From Microlunatus soli (GTDB lineage Bacteria; Actinomycetota; Actinomycetes; Propionibacteriales; Propionibacteriaceae): a DNA stretch of 64,000 bases. Within the stretch, counting starts at the first letter, position 1, and every line of letters starts with the position of its first letter. Under the pieces are notes generated by a model. It saw only the letters and a program-made list of their open reading frames with translations, did no database searches and was not told the DNA's origin. The stretch lies in NCBI RefSeq assembly GCF_900105385.1, contig NZ_LT629772.1, forward strand, positions 5,952,001 to 6,016,000, read 5' to 3'. The position numbers and the translations under genes were made by a program. Positions 34,548 through 43,116 of this stretch are shown here, one piece after another.

Positions 34548-37226
34548 ATGCGGGTGATCCGCCCGTTCGACTCCATCGCGGCGACCGACGTGGAGACCGC
34601 CGGCGGCAAGGGTGCCAATCTCGGTGAGCTGACGGCTGCCGGACTGCCGGTGCCACCAGGATTCGTGATCGCCACCGCCGGCTACGACGCCTTCGTCGAA
34701 CACACCGGTATCGGTGACAAGATCGCTGCCGCGGCCGACGAGGTCGGCGAAGATGATCATCAGGCAGCTGACCGGGCGGCGGCGCAGATCGCGGGTTTCT
34801 TCGCCGGTGCAACGATCCCGGCCCACATCGCCGAGCAGATCATCGACGGCTACCGGGCGATGGGTGATCGGGTAGCGGTCGCGGTGCGTTCGTCGGCGAC
34901 GGCAGAGGACCTGGCCGATGCCAGCTTCGCCGGCCAGCAGGACACCTATCTGAACATCCGCGGTGATGATCACCTGCTGGCGGCGGTCCGCGACTGCTGG
35001 GCATCGTTGTGGACTCCCCGTGCGATCGCCTACCGCCGTCGGCGAGGCATCGATCCGCGGACGGTCAGCCTGGCCGTCGTCGTCCAACAGCTGGTCGAGG
35101 CAGACGCCGCCGGCGTCCTGTTCACCGCCAACCCGACCAACGGGCGCCGGGACGAGACGGTGATCTCGGCGGCCTGGGGGTTGGGGGAGTCGGTGGTCGG
35201 CGGGACCGTGACCACCGACAATCTGACCGTCCGCAGATCTCAGGGGCGTTGGGTGATCACCGACCGTGACGTCGCCGACAAGCAGCTGCAGACCGTACGG
35301 ACCGAGGCCGGTACCGAGGAGATCGCGGTGCCCGACGGGCTGCGTCGCCGTCCGGTGTTGACCGACACCGACGCGATCGGGCTGGCCGAGCTGGGCGATC
35401 GGGTCGCCGAACACTACGGCCGACCGATGGATCTGGAATGGGCGCGCGCCGGGGGTGACCTGTGGCTGGTGCAGGCCCGGGCGATCACCGCACTGCCCGA
35501 CCCGGTGGGCGATGCACCGACCGACTGGCCGGTGCCCGACCCGAAGCGGGTGTACTTCCGGGCCAGCATCGTGGAGATGATGCCCGAGCCGTTGACGCCG
35601 CTCTTCGGTGATCTGATCGAGCCGGCAGTGGTCGGCAGCCTGGGTGAACTGTTGGGCAGCCTGCTCGGACCGTTGACTCCGCATGAGCTGGTCACGTTCC
35701 CGACGGTCAACGGCTACGCCTACTACGCCTATCGCTGGGCGGACCTGCTGAAGATGACGGCCCTGTCACCGGCCGCCATGATCAGGATCTTCAGCGGCGG
35801 AACCGGCGGTGCCGAGAAACAATGGCGAACGGTCTATCGGCCGCAGTATCAGCAGACGGTGCGCAGCTGGACCGAGAAGGATGCCGCGACGCTGTCAGCC
35901 GCCGAGTTGCTCACCGGAGCAACCGAGCTGTTGGCGGCAGGCTGCCGTTATTACACCGGTGTCCAGCAGGTGATCCCGGTCGCGGCCATGACCGAGACGT
36001 CGTTCGCCCGGTTGTATCGACCGTTCCGGCGGGCCGGCGATCCGGAGCCGACGACGTTCGTGCTCGGTCTGGAGAGCGCCCCGATGCGTGCCGAACGCGA
36101 ACTGTACGGGCTCGGCCGGTGGTGCCGCGAGCAACCGGGCCTGCTGGACGCCCTGAGCGCGGTGGATTCCGACGGTCTGGTCGGTGGACCTGCACCCCAG
36201 GGCGTCGCGACAGAGGTGTGGCAGCAGTGGCAACAGCGGATCGGTGACTACCTGAAAGAGTTCGGCCACACCATCTCCGACCTCGACTTCAGCAACCCGG
36301 TCGCGGCCGACGATCCGTCGGCGGTGTTGGAAACCGTACGATTCCACGCCCGCGACGACCGGCCGCGGGAAGAGGCCGATCCGGCCGTACGGCAGCGCCG
36401 GCTGGCCGACGAACGGCAGCGGGCAACCTCGGCCCTGCTGGCCCGGACCGGGCCTGCCCGGCGAGTGATCGGGCCGGTGTTGGCCAAGGCCCAGCGGTAC
36501 GGCGGCGTTCGTGAAGACGCGTTGGCCGACGTCGGCCTGGGGTGGCCGCGGATCCGGCAGTTGCTGGCCGAGCTGGGCCGACGCCTCGTCGACCACGGTC
36601 TGCTCGCGGAGGCCGACGACGTCTACTGGCTCCGGGCCGACGAGATCGGCTCGCTGGTTGCTGTCCTGGACGACGCCGGTGAGCCGTCGGTGGGTCCCGA
36701 CGAACTGGCCGCAAGCATCGCCGACCGCCGGATGTCCTGGCGCGGCCGACGGACGGTCACGCCGCCACAGATGCTTCCGGTCGAGTCCCGGATGAATCGG
36801 ATGATGAACCGCTGGATGCCGGCGGTCGAAAGCTCCGGGGACGGCCCCGAGCTGCACGGACTGGGCGCCAGCGGCGGCAAGATCACCGGCCGGGCATGCC
36901 TGATCAATGATCACTCCGACTTCGCCGCGATGCGGCCGGGGATGATCATCGTCGCCAAGATCACCACACCGGCCTACACGCCGCTGTTCGCGATGGCCGG
37001 CGGGGTTGTCACCGACATCGGCGGTCCGTTGAGTCACAGCTCGATCGTGGCCCGCGAATACGGCATCCCGGCCGTGCTCGGCACCGGTGATGCGACCCGT
37101 CGGATCAAACACGGCGACGAGATCACGGTGGACGGCACCGCCGGTCTGGTCACCCTTCCCGACGACGATTCAGCCCCCGAAGACGTTTCAGCTGTTGCAT
37201 CAGGTCAGCGCGTCGAGGCGGGCTGA
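34548..37226 (+). CDS. PEP-utilising enzyme with rifampicin-phosphotransferase domain order
   Basis: The product has 892 residues. An N-terminal ATP-grasp PPDK-type domain shows ETAGGKGANLGELTAAGLP with K21 and VAVRSSATAEDLADASFAGQ with R114. A large middle domain starts near residue 330 (FRASIVEMMPEPLTPLFGDL). The phosphohistidine swivelling domain is C-terminal, GGPLSHSSIVAREYGIPAVL with H830. PpsA and PPDK instead have the histidine domain in the centre and a PEP-binding barrel last, which is lacking here. This order matches rifampicin phosphotransferase (Rph), but related non-rifampicin enzymes share it. TGAGGAAG precedes the ATG. It converges with the DUF1772 gene, overlapping by 27 bp. 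Confidence 0.82.
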   Translation: MRVIRPFDSIAATDVETAGGKGANLGELTAAGLPVPPGFVIATAGYDAFVEHTGIGDKIAAAADEVGEDDHQAADRAAAQIAGFFAGATIPAHIAEQIIDGYRAMGDRVAVAVRSSATAEDLADASFAGQQDTYLNIRGDDHLLAAVRDCWASLWTPRAIAYRRRRGIDPRTVSLAVVVQQLVEADAAGVLFTANPTNGRRDETVISAAWGLGESVVGGTVTTDNLTVRRSQGRWVITDRDVADKQLQTVRTEAGTEEIAVPDGLRRRPVLTDTDAIGLAELGDRVAEHYGRPMDLEWARAGGDLWLVQARAITALPDPVGDAPTDWPVPDPKRVYFRASIVEMMPEPLTPLFGDLIEPAVVGSLGELLGSLLGPLTPHELVTFPTVNGYAYYAYRWADLLKMTALSPAAMIRIFSGGTGGAEKQWRTVYRPQYQQTVRSWTEKDAATLSAAELLTGATELLAAGCRYYTGVQQVIPVAAMTETSFARLYRPFRRAGDPEPTTFVLGLESAPMRAERELYGLGRWCREQPGLLDALSAVDSDGLVGGPAPQGVATEVWQQWQQRIGDYLKEFGHTISDLDFSNPVAADDPSAVLETVRFHARDDRPREEADPAVRQRRLADERQRATSALLARTGPARRVIGPVLAKAQRYGGVREDALADVGLGWPRIRQLLAELGRRLVDHGLLAEADDVYWLRADEIGSLVAVLDDAGEPSVGPDELAASIADRRMSWRGRRTVTPPQMLPVESRMNRMMNRWMPAVESSGDGPELHGLGASGGKITGRACLINDHSDFAAMRPGMIIVAKITTPAYTPLFAMAGGVVTDIGGPLSHSSIVAREYGIPAVLGTGDATRRIKHGDEITVDGTAGLVTLPDDDSAPEDVSAVASGQRVEAG

Positions 37227-37778
37227 CCGCGCCGAGGCGTCGGACCGGTCGGCTCGTGACCGCCGTCGAACGGAAAGAGCCACCAGCAAGCAACCGAAGG
37301 CGATCGTCGCGGTGACGGCGCGTGCGGTATTCCAGGCCGCCCACCGGGCGGCGTTCAGTTCGGCTCGGAGAGCGGCGAAGTCAGCGCTAGCGGCTGGCTC
37401 GTCGATCGTCCGGAGTCTGGTGTTCAGCGGTTCGTTGACGGCGAAGGTGATCATGATCGCGGTCAGATAGGCCACCAATGCCGCCAGGATCCAGGGCAGT
37501 GCCGTACGCCGGCCGGTCCGTACCTGCAGTGCCCCGGCCGCGACGGTGAACAGCAGCGCTCCGCTGAACTCGACTCCCAGGAAGAAGGGGTTGTTGATCG
37601 AGGCGTCCAACGACCGGAACGCCAGCACGAAGGTGCGGTCGTCGACGTCAGCGAGGCCGGGCATGATCGTGTTCGACCAGTCGGTGAAGACACCGGCAGT
37701 GAGTCCGGTGGTCAGGGTGGCGATGATCAGGATCGCGGTGCCGATCGATCCGTTGGTACCGCTGTGTCGTGATGTCAT
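37200..37778 (-). CDS. DUF1772-family membrane protein
   Basis: The 192-residue product has four predicted helices, near residues 14-34, 68-88, 94-114 and 148-168. The pattern LTTGLTAGVFTDWSNTIMPG, then NNPFFLGVEFSG and INEPLN-like VNEPLNTRLR, fits the anthrone-oxygenase-like DUF1772 family. Bacterial members have no established role. Its 3' end overlaps the end of the preceding PEP-utilising gene by 27 bp on the opposite strand. The basic C-terminal tail (RRRSRADRSDASARSARLD) is encoded by that overlap. Confidence 0.8.
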   Translation of the reverse strand: MTSRHSGTNGSIGTAILIIATLTTGLTAGVFTDWSNTIMPGLADVDDRTFVLAFRSLDASINNPFFLGVEFSGALLFTVAAGALQVRTGRRTALPWILAALVAYLTAIMITFAVNEPLNTRLRTIDEPAASADFAALRAELNAARWAAWNTARAVTATIAFGCLLVALSVRRRSRADRSDASARSARLDALT

Positions 37779-37848
37779 GACTCCAGCAAAGCCGTTGGCC
37801 GATGCCGGCGGCCATGCGTCAGACGCGCAGCACCATGTGCGTTCGTTG

Positions 37849-38733
37849 CTATCCTCGGCCGAGTCCCATCAGCCGGGCGCCGTTGGTCCAGAGCACGTCG
37901 CGCAGCCAGTCCCTGCCGAGGTCGAGTCGCTGCAACGATTCGATCTGGTGGGCGTACGGATAGGGGATGTTGGGGAAGTCGCTGCCCAAAACGATCTTGG
38001 GTTGCAGGTCGGCCAGCCGCGACCGATAGCCGGGCGGCATCGGCGCGAGCGACTCGACGTAGTCCGTGGCCACCATCGTGGTGTCCAGGTGTACGCGGTC
38101 GTATTCCATCGCGAGGTCGGCGAACTCGTCGTACTCAGGCAGTCCGGCATGGGCGATCACCAGCGTGAGCCGGGGGAATCGGGTCAGCAGTCGACGGACC
38201 GGTTCGATGCCGGTGTGTACGCCCGGATGTGGTCCGGATCCGCAGTGGATGACAATCGGGATGGCCTTGTCCTGCAGCAGATCCCAGGCACCGTCGAGCA
38301 GTCGATCGTCGGGGGCGAATCCACCGACCTGGATGTGTACCTTGAACAGCCGCGCACCGGCGTCGACGGCGTCGCGGACATCGGCCGCTGCGGTCGGCTC
38401 GGCGTACAACGTGGCGCTGTGGATCGCGTCGGGCACCCGGGTGGCGAAGTCGGCGCACCACTGGTTCAACCATCCGGCCATGCCGGGCTTGTGGGCGTAG
38501 GTCAGGGACGGGATCGCCCGCAGCCCCAAGGCCCGGACGATCTCCAGCCGTCGGTCCTCGTCGTAGCGGTAGCTGATCGGCCACGGCGGACCGCCACGGT
38601 CGGCGACGGAGTCGAAGAACGCCCACACCTTGTGCAGCATGCGTTCGGGCAGGAAGTGCACGTGGATGTCGGCCAGCCCCGGAAGGCCGAGATCGGCGCA
38701 GAGCCTGGGAACGCCGGTGTCGGTCAGACTCAT
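37849..38733 (-). CDS. Amidohydrolase (TIM-barrel metal-dependent hydrolase)
   Basis: A 294-residue amidohydrolase-2 type enzyme. The HxH metal motif is ADIHVHFLPERML. Later ligands are IVIHCGSGPHPG, LTLVIAHAGLPEYDE and the terminal aspartate in KIVLGSDFPNIPYPYA. Family members hydrolyse or decarboxylate small ring or carboxylic substrates (ACMSD-like). The ATG at 38733 lies four bases after the stop of the MarR gene on the same strand, so the two are co-transcribed. The substrate is unknown and may be the MarR ligand. Confidence 0.88.
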   Translation of the reverse strand: MSLTDTGVPRLCADLGLPGLADIHVHFLPERMLHKVWAFFDSVADRGGPPWPISYRYDEDRRLEIVRALGLRAIPSLTYAHKPGMAGWLNQWCADFATRVPDAIHSATLYAEPTAAADVRDAVDAGARLFKVHIQVGGFAPDDRLLDGAWDLLQDKAIPIVIHCGSGPHPGVHTGIEPVRRLLTRFPRLTLVIAHAGLPEYDEFADLAMEYDRVHLDTTMVATDYVESLAPMPPGYRSRLADLQPKIVLGSDFPNIPYPYAHQIESLQRLDLGRDWLRDVLWTNGARLMGLGRG

Positions 38734-38737
38734 CGAC

Positions 38738-39292
38738 TCATTCGTCCCCTTCGCCCTCGGCGGCTTGCTGCTCTGCCCCGCGGTCGAGGGCGATGAACGC
38801 CTTGCGCAACAGGGCATTCAGGCGTTTCAGCTCGGCGGTGGTCAGCCCGGCGAACAGGCCCTGCTCGTGTTCGCCCCACCGGTGAACGATCCGTTTCCAG
38901 GCAGCGCGTCCGGCCGGGGTGACCGCGATCAGCACGCTGCGACGATCGTGCGGGTCTTCGCTACGGGTCACCAGACCGTTGCGGACCAGGCGCTCGATCC
39001 GACTCGTCATGCCGGCCCGGGTGACACCGGCTCTGGACGCCAGTTGCGCCGGTGTCGCGGGGACGTCCCGGTTGACGCCACCGATGAGGTGGTGCAGGGT
39101 CTTGAACTCCTCGTGCGACAGCGGATCGTCGGCCAGCAGCACGCGCAGGCCGTCGTCCGACAGCCGGGTCAATCGATCCATCCGGACGAGTGCGCCTTCC
39201 ACTTCCCGATCGAAGCCGCTCTCGGTGAAGAGGTCGGACCACCGGTTCAGATGCTCATCAGCGAAGTCGGTGCGCGCCGTGCGTGTGGTCAC
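38738..39292 (-). CDS. MarR-family transcriptional regulator
   Basis: The 184-residue regulator has the MarR winged helix around residues 60-130: PLSHEEFKTLHHLIGG, AQLASRAGVTRAGMTSRIER and the wing RSEDPHDRRSVLIAVTPAGR. N- and C-terminal helices form the dimer interface. The start is GTG 39292. It is divergent from an MFS transporter, and a 14-bp dyad lies at 39375-39388 in the gap. Together with the co-transcribed amidohydrolase this resembles a small detoxification or catabolic module under MarR control. Confidence 0.9.
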   Translation of the reverse strand: MTTRTARTDFADEHLNRWSDLFTESGFDREVEGALVRMDRLTRLSDDGLRVLLADDPLSHEEFKTLHHLIGGVNRDVPATPAQLASRAGVTRAGMTSRIERLVRNGLVTRSEDPHDRRSVLIAVTPAGRAAWKRIVHRWGEHEQGLFAGLTTAELKRLNALLRKAFIALDRGAEQQAAEGEGDE

Positions 39293-39374
39293 CCGTCGCA
39301 GTCTGGCATCCCGCGGTGGTCAGTCCGTCGGCAGGCTCGCCGTCTGACCACTGCGAGCAACTAGTCAAACGCCT

Positions 39375-39388
39375 GATAGTTAGCTATC
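39375..39388. promoter_or_regulatory. Candidate MarR operator
   Basis: GATAGTTAGCTATC is a 14-bp dyad, symmetric at 12 of 14 positions, located 17-30 bp upstream of the MFS start and 83 bp upstream of the marR-type gene. The surrounding 40 bp are unusually AT-rich for this sequence (AACGCCTGATAGTTAGC, then TACTAAATT), as expected for promoter DNA. Confidence 0.5.
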
Positions 39389-39404
39389 GTACTAAATTGT
39401 GATC

Positions 39405-40658
39405 ATGACGAACAGTCGAGCAGGGTGGGCCGTCTGGCGGCATCGGGACTTCAGATGGCTGGGTCTCGGCCAGGGGTTGTCCTGGCTCGGCGACGCCTTC
39501 CAGCCGGTCGCACTTGCTGCCGGAGTGCTGCTGCACGGCGGCAGTGCCACCGATCTCGGCGTCATCCTTGCGCTCGGGATGGCGACCCGCGTCCTCTGCA
39601 TGCCCGTTGCCGGCGTCTGGGCAGATCGCCTGCTGCCCCAACGGATCATGGTGCTGGCCGACGTCGTACGGTTCGGGTCGGCTCTGGGGATCTCGGCATT
39701 GTTCGCCACCGATGGCTGGTCGGTCGGGCCGATCGCTGCACTGACGGTGATCTCGAGTGCCGCCGGCGCGTTCTTCATGCCGGCGTTCATCGCACTGAAG
39801 CCGAACCTGGTTCCTGCTGCTGATCGGCAGTCTGCCAACGCGATGCTGACGATGCTGTCCACCGGCGCGATGATCATCGGCTCGGCTTCCGGCGGTGCCC
39901 TGGTTGCCTTCGTCGGCTCCTCGATCGGCTTCCTGATCAACGGGGTCTCGTTCGCGTTCTCGGCGTTCTGCGTGACGAAGGTCCGAGTCCGATCGGTGCG
40001 GCAGCAGCGCTCCGGGTTCGGGTCCGAACTGCGCGGCGGGCTGCGGGCGATCGCGTCCCGGCCCTGGTTGCGGGCCGGGACCCTGTCGGCAACGGCGTAC
40101 CACCTCGGCAACGGCATGTTGCTGGTTCTGATCCCGTCGATCGCCATCCACCAACTCGGTGGCGCCGTCGCGCTCGGGCTGGTGGAAACCGCGACCGGGG
40201 TCGGCGGGCTGATCGGAGGCATCGTCGCCATGCGGGTCAGGATGACCCATCCGCTGCGGCTGGCCTGGCCGATGTTGGCGATCCTTCCGATCGGGTTGCT
40301 CAGCTATGTCTGGCCGCAGCGGCTGGTGGTCGTCCTGATCTGCACCATCGCCGGCTACCTGGCGCTGATGTTCCTCGACGTGCTGTGGGAGACCGCGATC
40401 CAGCAGCAGGTGCCGGCCGAACAGCTGGCTCGGGTCGGATCCTGGGATGCGCTGTTGAGCTGGGCGGTGCTGCCGATCGGCAGTGCGCTCGCGGGGCCGC
40501 TGGCCGGGGCGTTCGGGATCGATCGTGTCTTCGTCGTGGCGTGCAGCGCAATGGCGGTCACCGCCCTGCTGCCGTTGTTGAGCCGCAGCACTCGTGACCT
40601 GCGGTCGTCGCCGGCGACCGGGGAGGAGCATCGGCCGGTGGCCCTGCCGGGCGGCTGA
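39405..40658 (+). CDS. MFS efflux-type transporter
   Basis: The 417-residue transporter has twelve predicted helices. It starts AVWRHRDFRWLGLGQGLSWL and has GVWADRLLPQRIMVLADVVR in loop 2-3, as in the MFS_3 (enterobactin-exporter-like) group. A basic C-terminal tail of about 30 residues follows the last helix. Start is ATG 39405 or the in-frame GTG six bases upstream; with TACTAA at 39390-39395 the transcript may be leaderless. It is divergent from the MarR gene and likely repressed by it, suggesting export of a toxic or signalling compound. Confidence 0.88.
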   Translation: MTNSRAGWAVWRHRDFRWLGLGQGLSWLGDAFQPVALAAGVLLHGGSATDLGVILALGMATRVLCMPVAGVWADRLLPQRIMVLADVVRFGSALGISALFATDGWSVGPIAALTVISSAAGAFFMPAFIALKPNLVPAADRQSANAMLTMLSTGAMIIGSASGGALVAFVGSSIGFLINGVSFAFSAFCVTKVRVRSVRQQRSGFGSELRGGLRAIASRPWLRAGTLSATAYHLGNGMLLVLIPSIAIHQLGGAVALGLVETATGVGGLIGGIVAMRVRMTHPLRLAWPMLAILPIGLLSYVWPQRLVVVLICTIAGYLALMFLDVLWETAIQQQVPAEQLARVGSWDALLSWAVLPIGSALAGPLAGAFGIDRVFVVACSAMAVTALLPLLSRSTRDLRSSPATGEEHRPVALPGG

Positions 40659-40768
40659 CGAGATCCGGCGCAGCACTCGACGCGGCGATGTCACGGGTTT
40701 ACGATCGCCCCAATGCGGTAGTCAATTCTTGCCTGGCTCCGGGTCGGGCACGCATCTCGGAGGTTCCG

Positions 40769-42196
40769 TTGGCCGATCGTGACACCACGCGTTGCAACTC
40801 CTCGTCCGCCGACGGAGTCGTCGACCGGCTTGCGGCCTTTCGGCGCCGGACCCTGCTCAGTGGGGCGGTCGGTGTTTCCGTCGGGGCCACCGTCGGCGTC
40901 GGGCTCGCCCGGGCGGCGACTCCCGAACCGGGCCGGTCACTGCGGTCCGGGGCGACCCCTGATCCCTCGACGCGGGCGCGGACTGCGGCGAGCGATCGGC
41001 ACGTGCTCTATCGGGAGTTCTCCGGCTTCCGGCTCAAGGACGGACGGCGGGACGGCACCCGGTGGACGCCGGACGGCATCCGGATCAACCATCCGACCGG
41101 CAGCCTGGACTACGTCGATCCGTTCGCCGAGGACAAGACACCGGTGCACTATCACAGCGCGACCTGGACGTCCCCGGTGGTCCCGGTGCCGGCCGGCTAC
41201 ACCGAGCTGATCTCGTCCTGGCAGGTGGACACACCGGGCAAGACCTGGGTGCAGATCGAGGTGCGCGGGGCCGACGAGACCTCGACCCGTTCCGGGTGGT
41301 TCGTGCTCGGCCGCTGGTGTGCCAAGGACCCGGCCGATGGTGGGGCGATCCATCGCACCTCGGTCGACGACCAGGACACCGAGGTGGCAACGGTCTGGAC
41401 CGATACCTTGCACGCCTTCGACGGGCATCGGTTCTCCGACTGGCAGTTGCGCGTGACGCTGTTCCGGCCGGACGACAGCCGGGAGACGCCGGTACTGCGT
41501 ACGGTGGGTGCGGTCGCGTCCCTGCTGCCGGACGACCCGACCGTCCCGGTCAGCCCCGGCGGCAGCGCGTTGGGCACCGTGCTGGACGTGCCGCGCTTCT
41601 CCCAGGAGGTGCACGACGGCCACTACCCGGAGTGGGACAACGGCGGTGAGGCGTGGTGTTCGGCGACTTCGACGGCGATGGTGTTGAAGTACTGGCACAC
41701 CGGGCCGCACGGCAAGGACCTGGACTGGGTCGATCCGCCGGTGGACGCCGAGGTCGACTACAGCGCCCGGAACGTCTTCGACTACACCTACGACGGCGCG
41801 GGCAACTGGCCGTTCAACACCGCCTACGCGACCACCTGGGGGCTGCGTGCCTTCGTCACCCGGCTGCGCAGTTTCACCGAGGCCGAGGAATTGATCAAGG
41901 CCGGTATCCCGGTGATCATCTCGGTGTCGTTCAAGAAGGACGAACTGGACGGAGCCGGCTACGGCACCAACGGTCACCTGATGGTCGTCGTCGGCTTCAC
42001 CGAGGACGGCGATGTCGTCGTCAACGACCCGGCCTCGCATCTGATCCCCGACAACGACCAGGTCCGCTTCACCTATCGTCGCGATCAACTGGAGAACGCC
42101 TGGGTGCCGCATTCGGGTGGCACGGTCTATGTGATCCATTCGGCCTCGGTCCCGCTGCCACGCGTACTCGATCATCGCGAACCCAACTGGCCGTAG
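40769..42196 (+). CDS. Exported C39-family cysteine peptidase-like protein
   Basis: About 475 residues. A twin-arginine-like signal (FRRRTLLSG at residues 24-32, then a hydrophobic stretch ending GLARAA) indicates export, probably by Tat. The C-terminal 200 residues are a peptidase C39-like domain: YPEWDNGGEAWCSATSTAMV with the catalytic cysteine, NGHLMVVVGFTEDGDVVVND with the histidine and aspartate. The N-terminal 230 residues (FSGFRLKDGRRDGTRWT) look like a beta-rich binding module. The start is taken as TTG 40769 because CGGAGG at 40758-40763 is five bases upstream; an ATG at 40688 has no such support. Confidence 0.82.
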   Translation: MADRDTTRCNSSSADGVVDRLAAFRRRTLLSGAVGVSVGATVGVGLARAATPEPGRSLRSGATPDPSTRARTAASDRHVLYREFSGFRLKDGRRDGTRWTPDGIRINHPTGSLDYVDPFAEDKTPVHYHSATWTSPVVPVPAGYTELISSWQVDTPGKTWVQIEVRGADETSTRSGWFVLGRWCAKDPADGGAIHRTSVDDQDTEVATVWTDTLHAFDGHRFSDWQLRVTLFRPDDSRETPVLRTVGAVASLLPDDPTVPVSPGGSALGTVLDVPRFSQEVHDGHYPEWDNGGEAWCSATSTAMVLKYWHTGPHGKDLDWVDPPVDAEVDYSARNVFDYTYDGAGNWPFNTAYATTWGLRAFVTRLRSFTEAEELIKAGIPVIISVSFKKDELDGAGYGTNGHLMVVVGFTEDGDVVVNDPASHLIPDNDQVRFTYRRDQLENAWVPHSGGTVYVIHSASVPLPRVLDHREPNWP

Positions 42197-42218
42197 CTCC
42201 TGGAACGCGTCGATTGGG

Positions 42219-42323
42219 TCCTGAGCCTGTCGAAGGACCGGGACCGCAGCGCTGGGATGGAAGCCCTTCGACAGGCTCCCGAGCCTTGGCAGGCTCAGGG
42301 GCCCTTCGACAAGCTCAGGGCCC
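42219..42323. repeat. Cluster of CCTTCGACAAGCTCAGG-type palindromic repeats
   Basis: Three related units lie in the 176-bp gap between the C39 and cyclophilin genes: an inverted copy at 42219-42237 (TCCTGAGCCTGTCGAAGGA), a copy at 42264-42281, and 42299-42323, where GGGCCCT and AGGGCCC make a perfect 7-bp stem over TCGACAAGCTC. A related hairpin occurs at 32442-32467. They look like a dispersed intergenic repeat family with REP-like structure. They could form a terminator after the C39 gene. Confidence 0.75.
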
Positions 42324-42372
42324 TCTGGCGTTTCGCGCCGGTCTTCGGTGAGCTGTGTGGTTAGGTAGCGCC

Positions 42373-43116
42373 GTGACAGGCAGCTGGAAGCGGCGCGGGC
42401 CACTGACGATCTTGACCGCCGGTGTGCTGTCCGCAGCGATGCTGCTGGCCGGTTGCGGGCAGATCCCGGACAGTCCGCTCGGCGCGTCGGAGCAGCGCGG
42501 CGCTGCTCCGGAGAAGTCGGCCGAGGCCGAGCCGAGCAAGGCTGCGCCGCTGGACTGCGAATACACCGAGACCGGCACGGCAACGCGTCCGGTGGACCCG
42601 CCGCCGAGCACCGGAGTGCCGATGAAGGGCACCGCAACGGCGGTGATCAAGATGTCCGCCGGGACGATCACGGTCACGCTGGACCGGACCCGGTCACCGT
42701 GCACGGTGAACTCGTTCGTCTCGTTGGCCGAGCAGCACTTCTACGACGCCACCAGCTGCCCGCGGATGACCGATGCCGGCACCTTGTTCATGCTGCAGTG
42801 CGGCGATCCGTCCAAGCGAGGCGACCGGTCCGGCGGGCCGGGGTATTCCTTCCCCGACGAACTGAGCGGTGACGAGAGCTACGGCGAGGGCACCGTAGCG
42901 ATGGCCAACAGCGGACCGAACAGCAACGGTTCGCAATTCTTCCTGGTGTACCGCAACTCGCAGCTGGACCCGAACTACACCGTCTTCGGCACGATGGACG
43001 CCGCGGGCATCGCCGTGCTGAACAAGATCGCCAAGGGCGGAGTGGACAACAGCAACGGAGCCCACGACGGCAAACCGAAGTCGGAGGCCAAGATCATCTC
43101 GGTCACCGTAAGCTGA
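42373..43116 (+). CDS. Lipoprotein cyclophilin-type peptidyl-prolyl isomerase
   Basis: The 247-residue product has a signal peptide and lipobox MLLAGC with C28, then a low-complexity Glu/Ala/Ser linker, and a cyclophilin domain from about residue 85. Domain landmarks are NSFVSLAEQHFYDATSCPRM, GPGYSFPDE, the core NSNGSQFFLVYRNSQLDPNY and TVFGTMDAAGIAVLNKI. It would catalyse prolyl cis-trans isomerisation of exported proteins at the outer face of the membrane. The start at GTG 42373 is chosen because the signal peptide begins there; GTG has only a weak ribosome site. Confidence 0.88.
   Translation: MTGSWKRRGPLTILTAGVLSAAMLLAGCGQIPDSPLGASEQRGAAPEKSAEAEPSKAAPLDCEYTETGTATRPVDPPPSTGVPMKGTATAVIKMSAGTITVTLDRTRSPCTVNSFVSLAEQHFYDATSCPRMTDAGTLFMLQCGDPSKRGDRSGGPGYSFPDELSGDESYGEGTVAMANSGPNSNGSQFFLVYRNSQLDPNYTVFGTMDAAGIAVLNKIAKGGVDNSNGAHDGKPKSEAKIISVTVS

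Noticed and set aside
34548-37226. Annotation as phosphoenolpyruvate synthase PpsA
   Set aside because: The phosphohistidine domain is at the C-terminus and the PEP-binding barrel is absent, so the order does not match PpsA.
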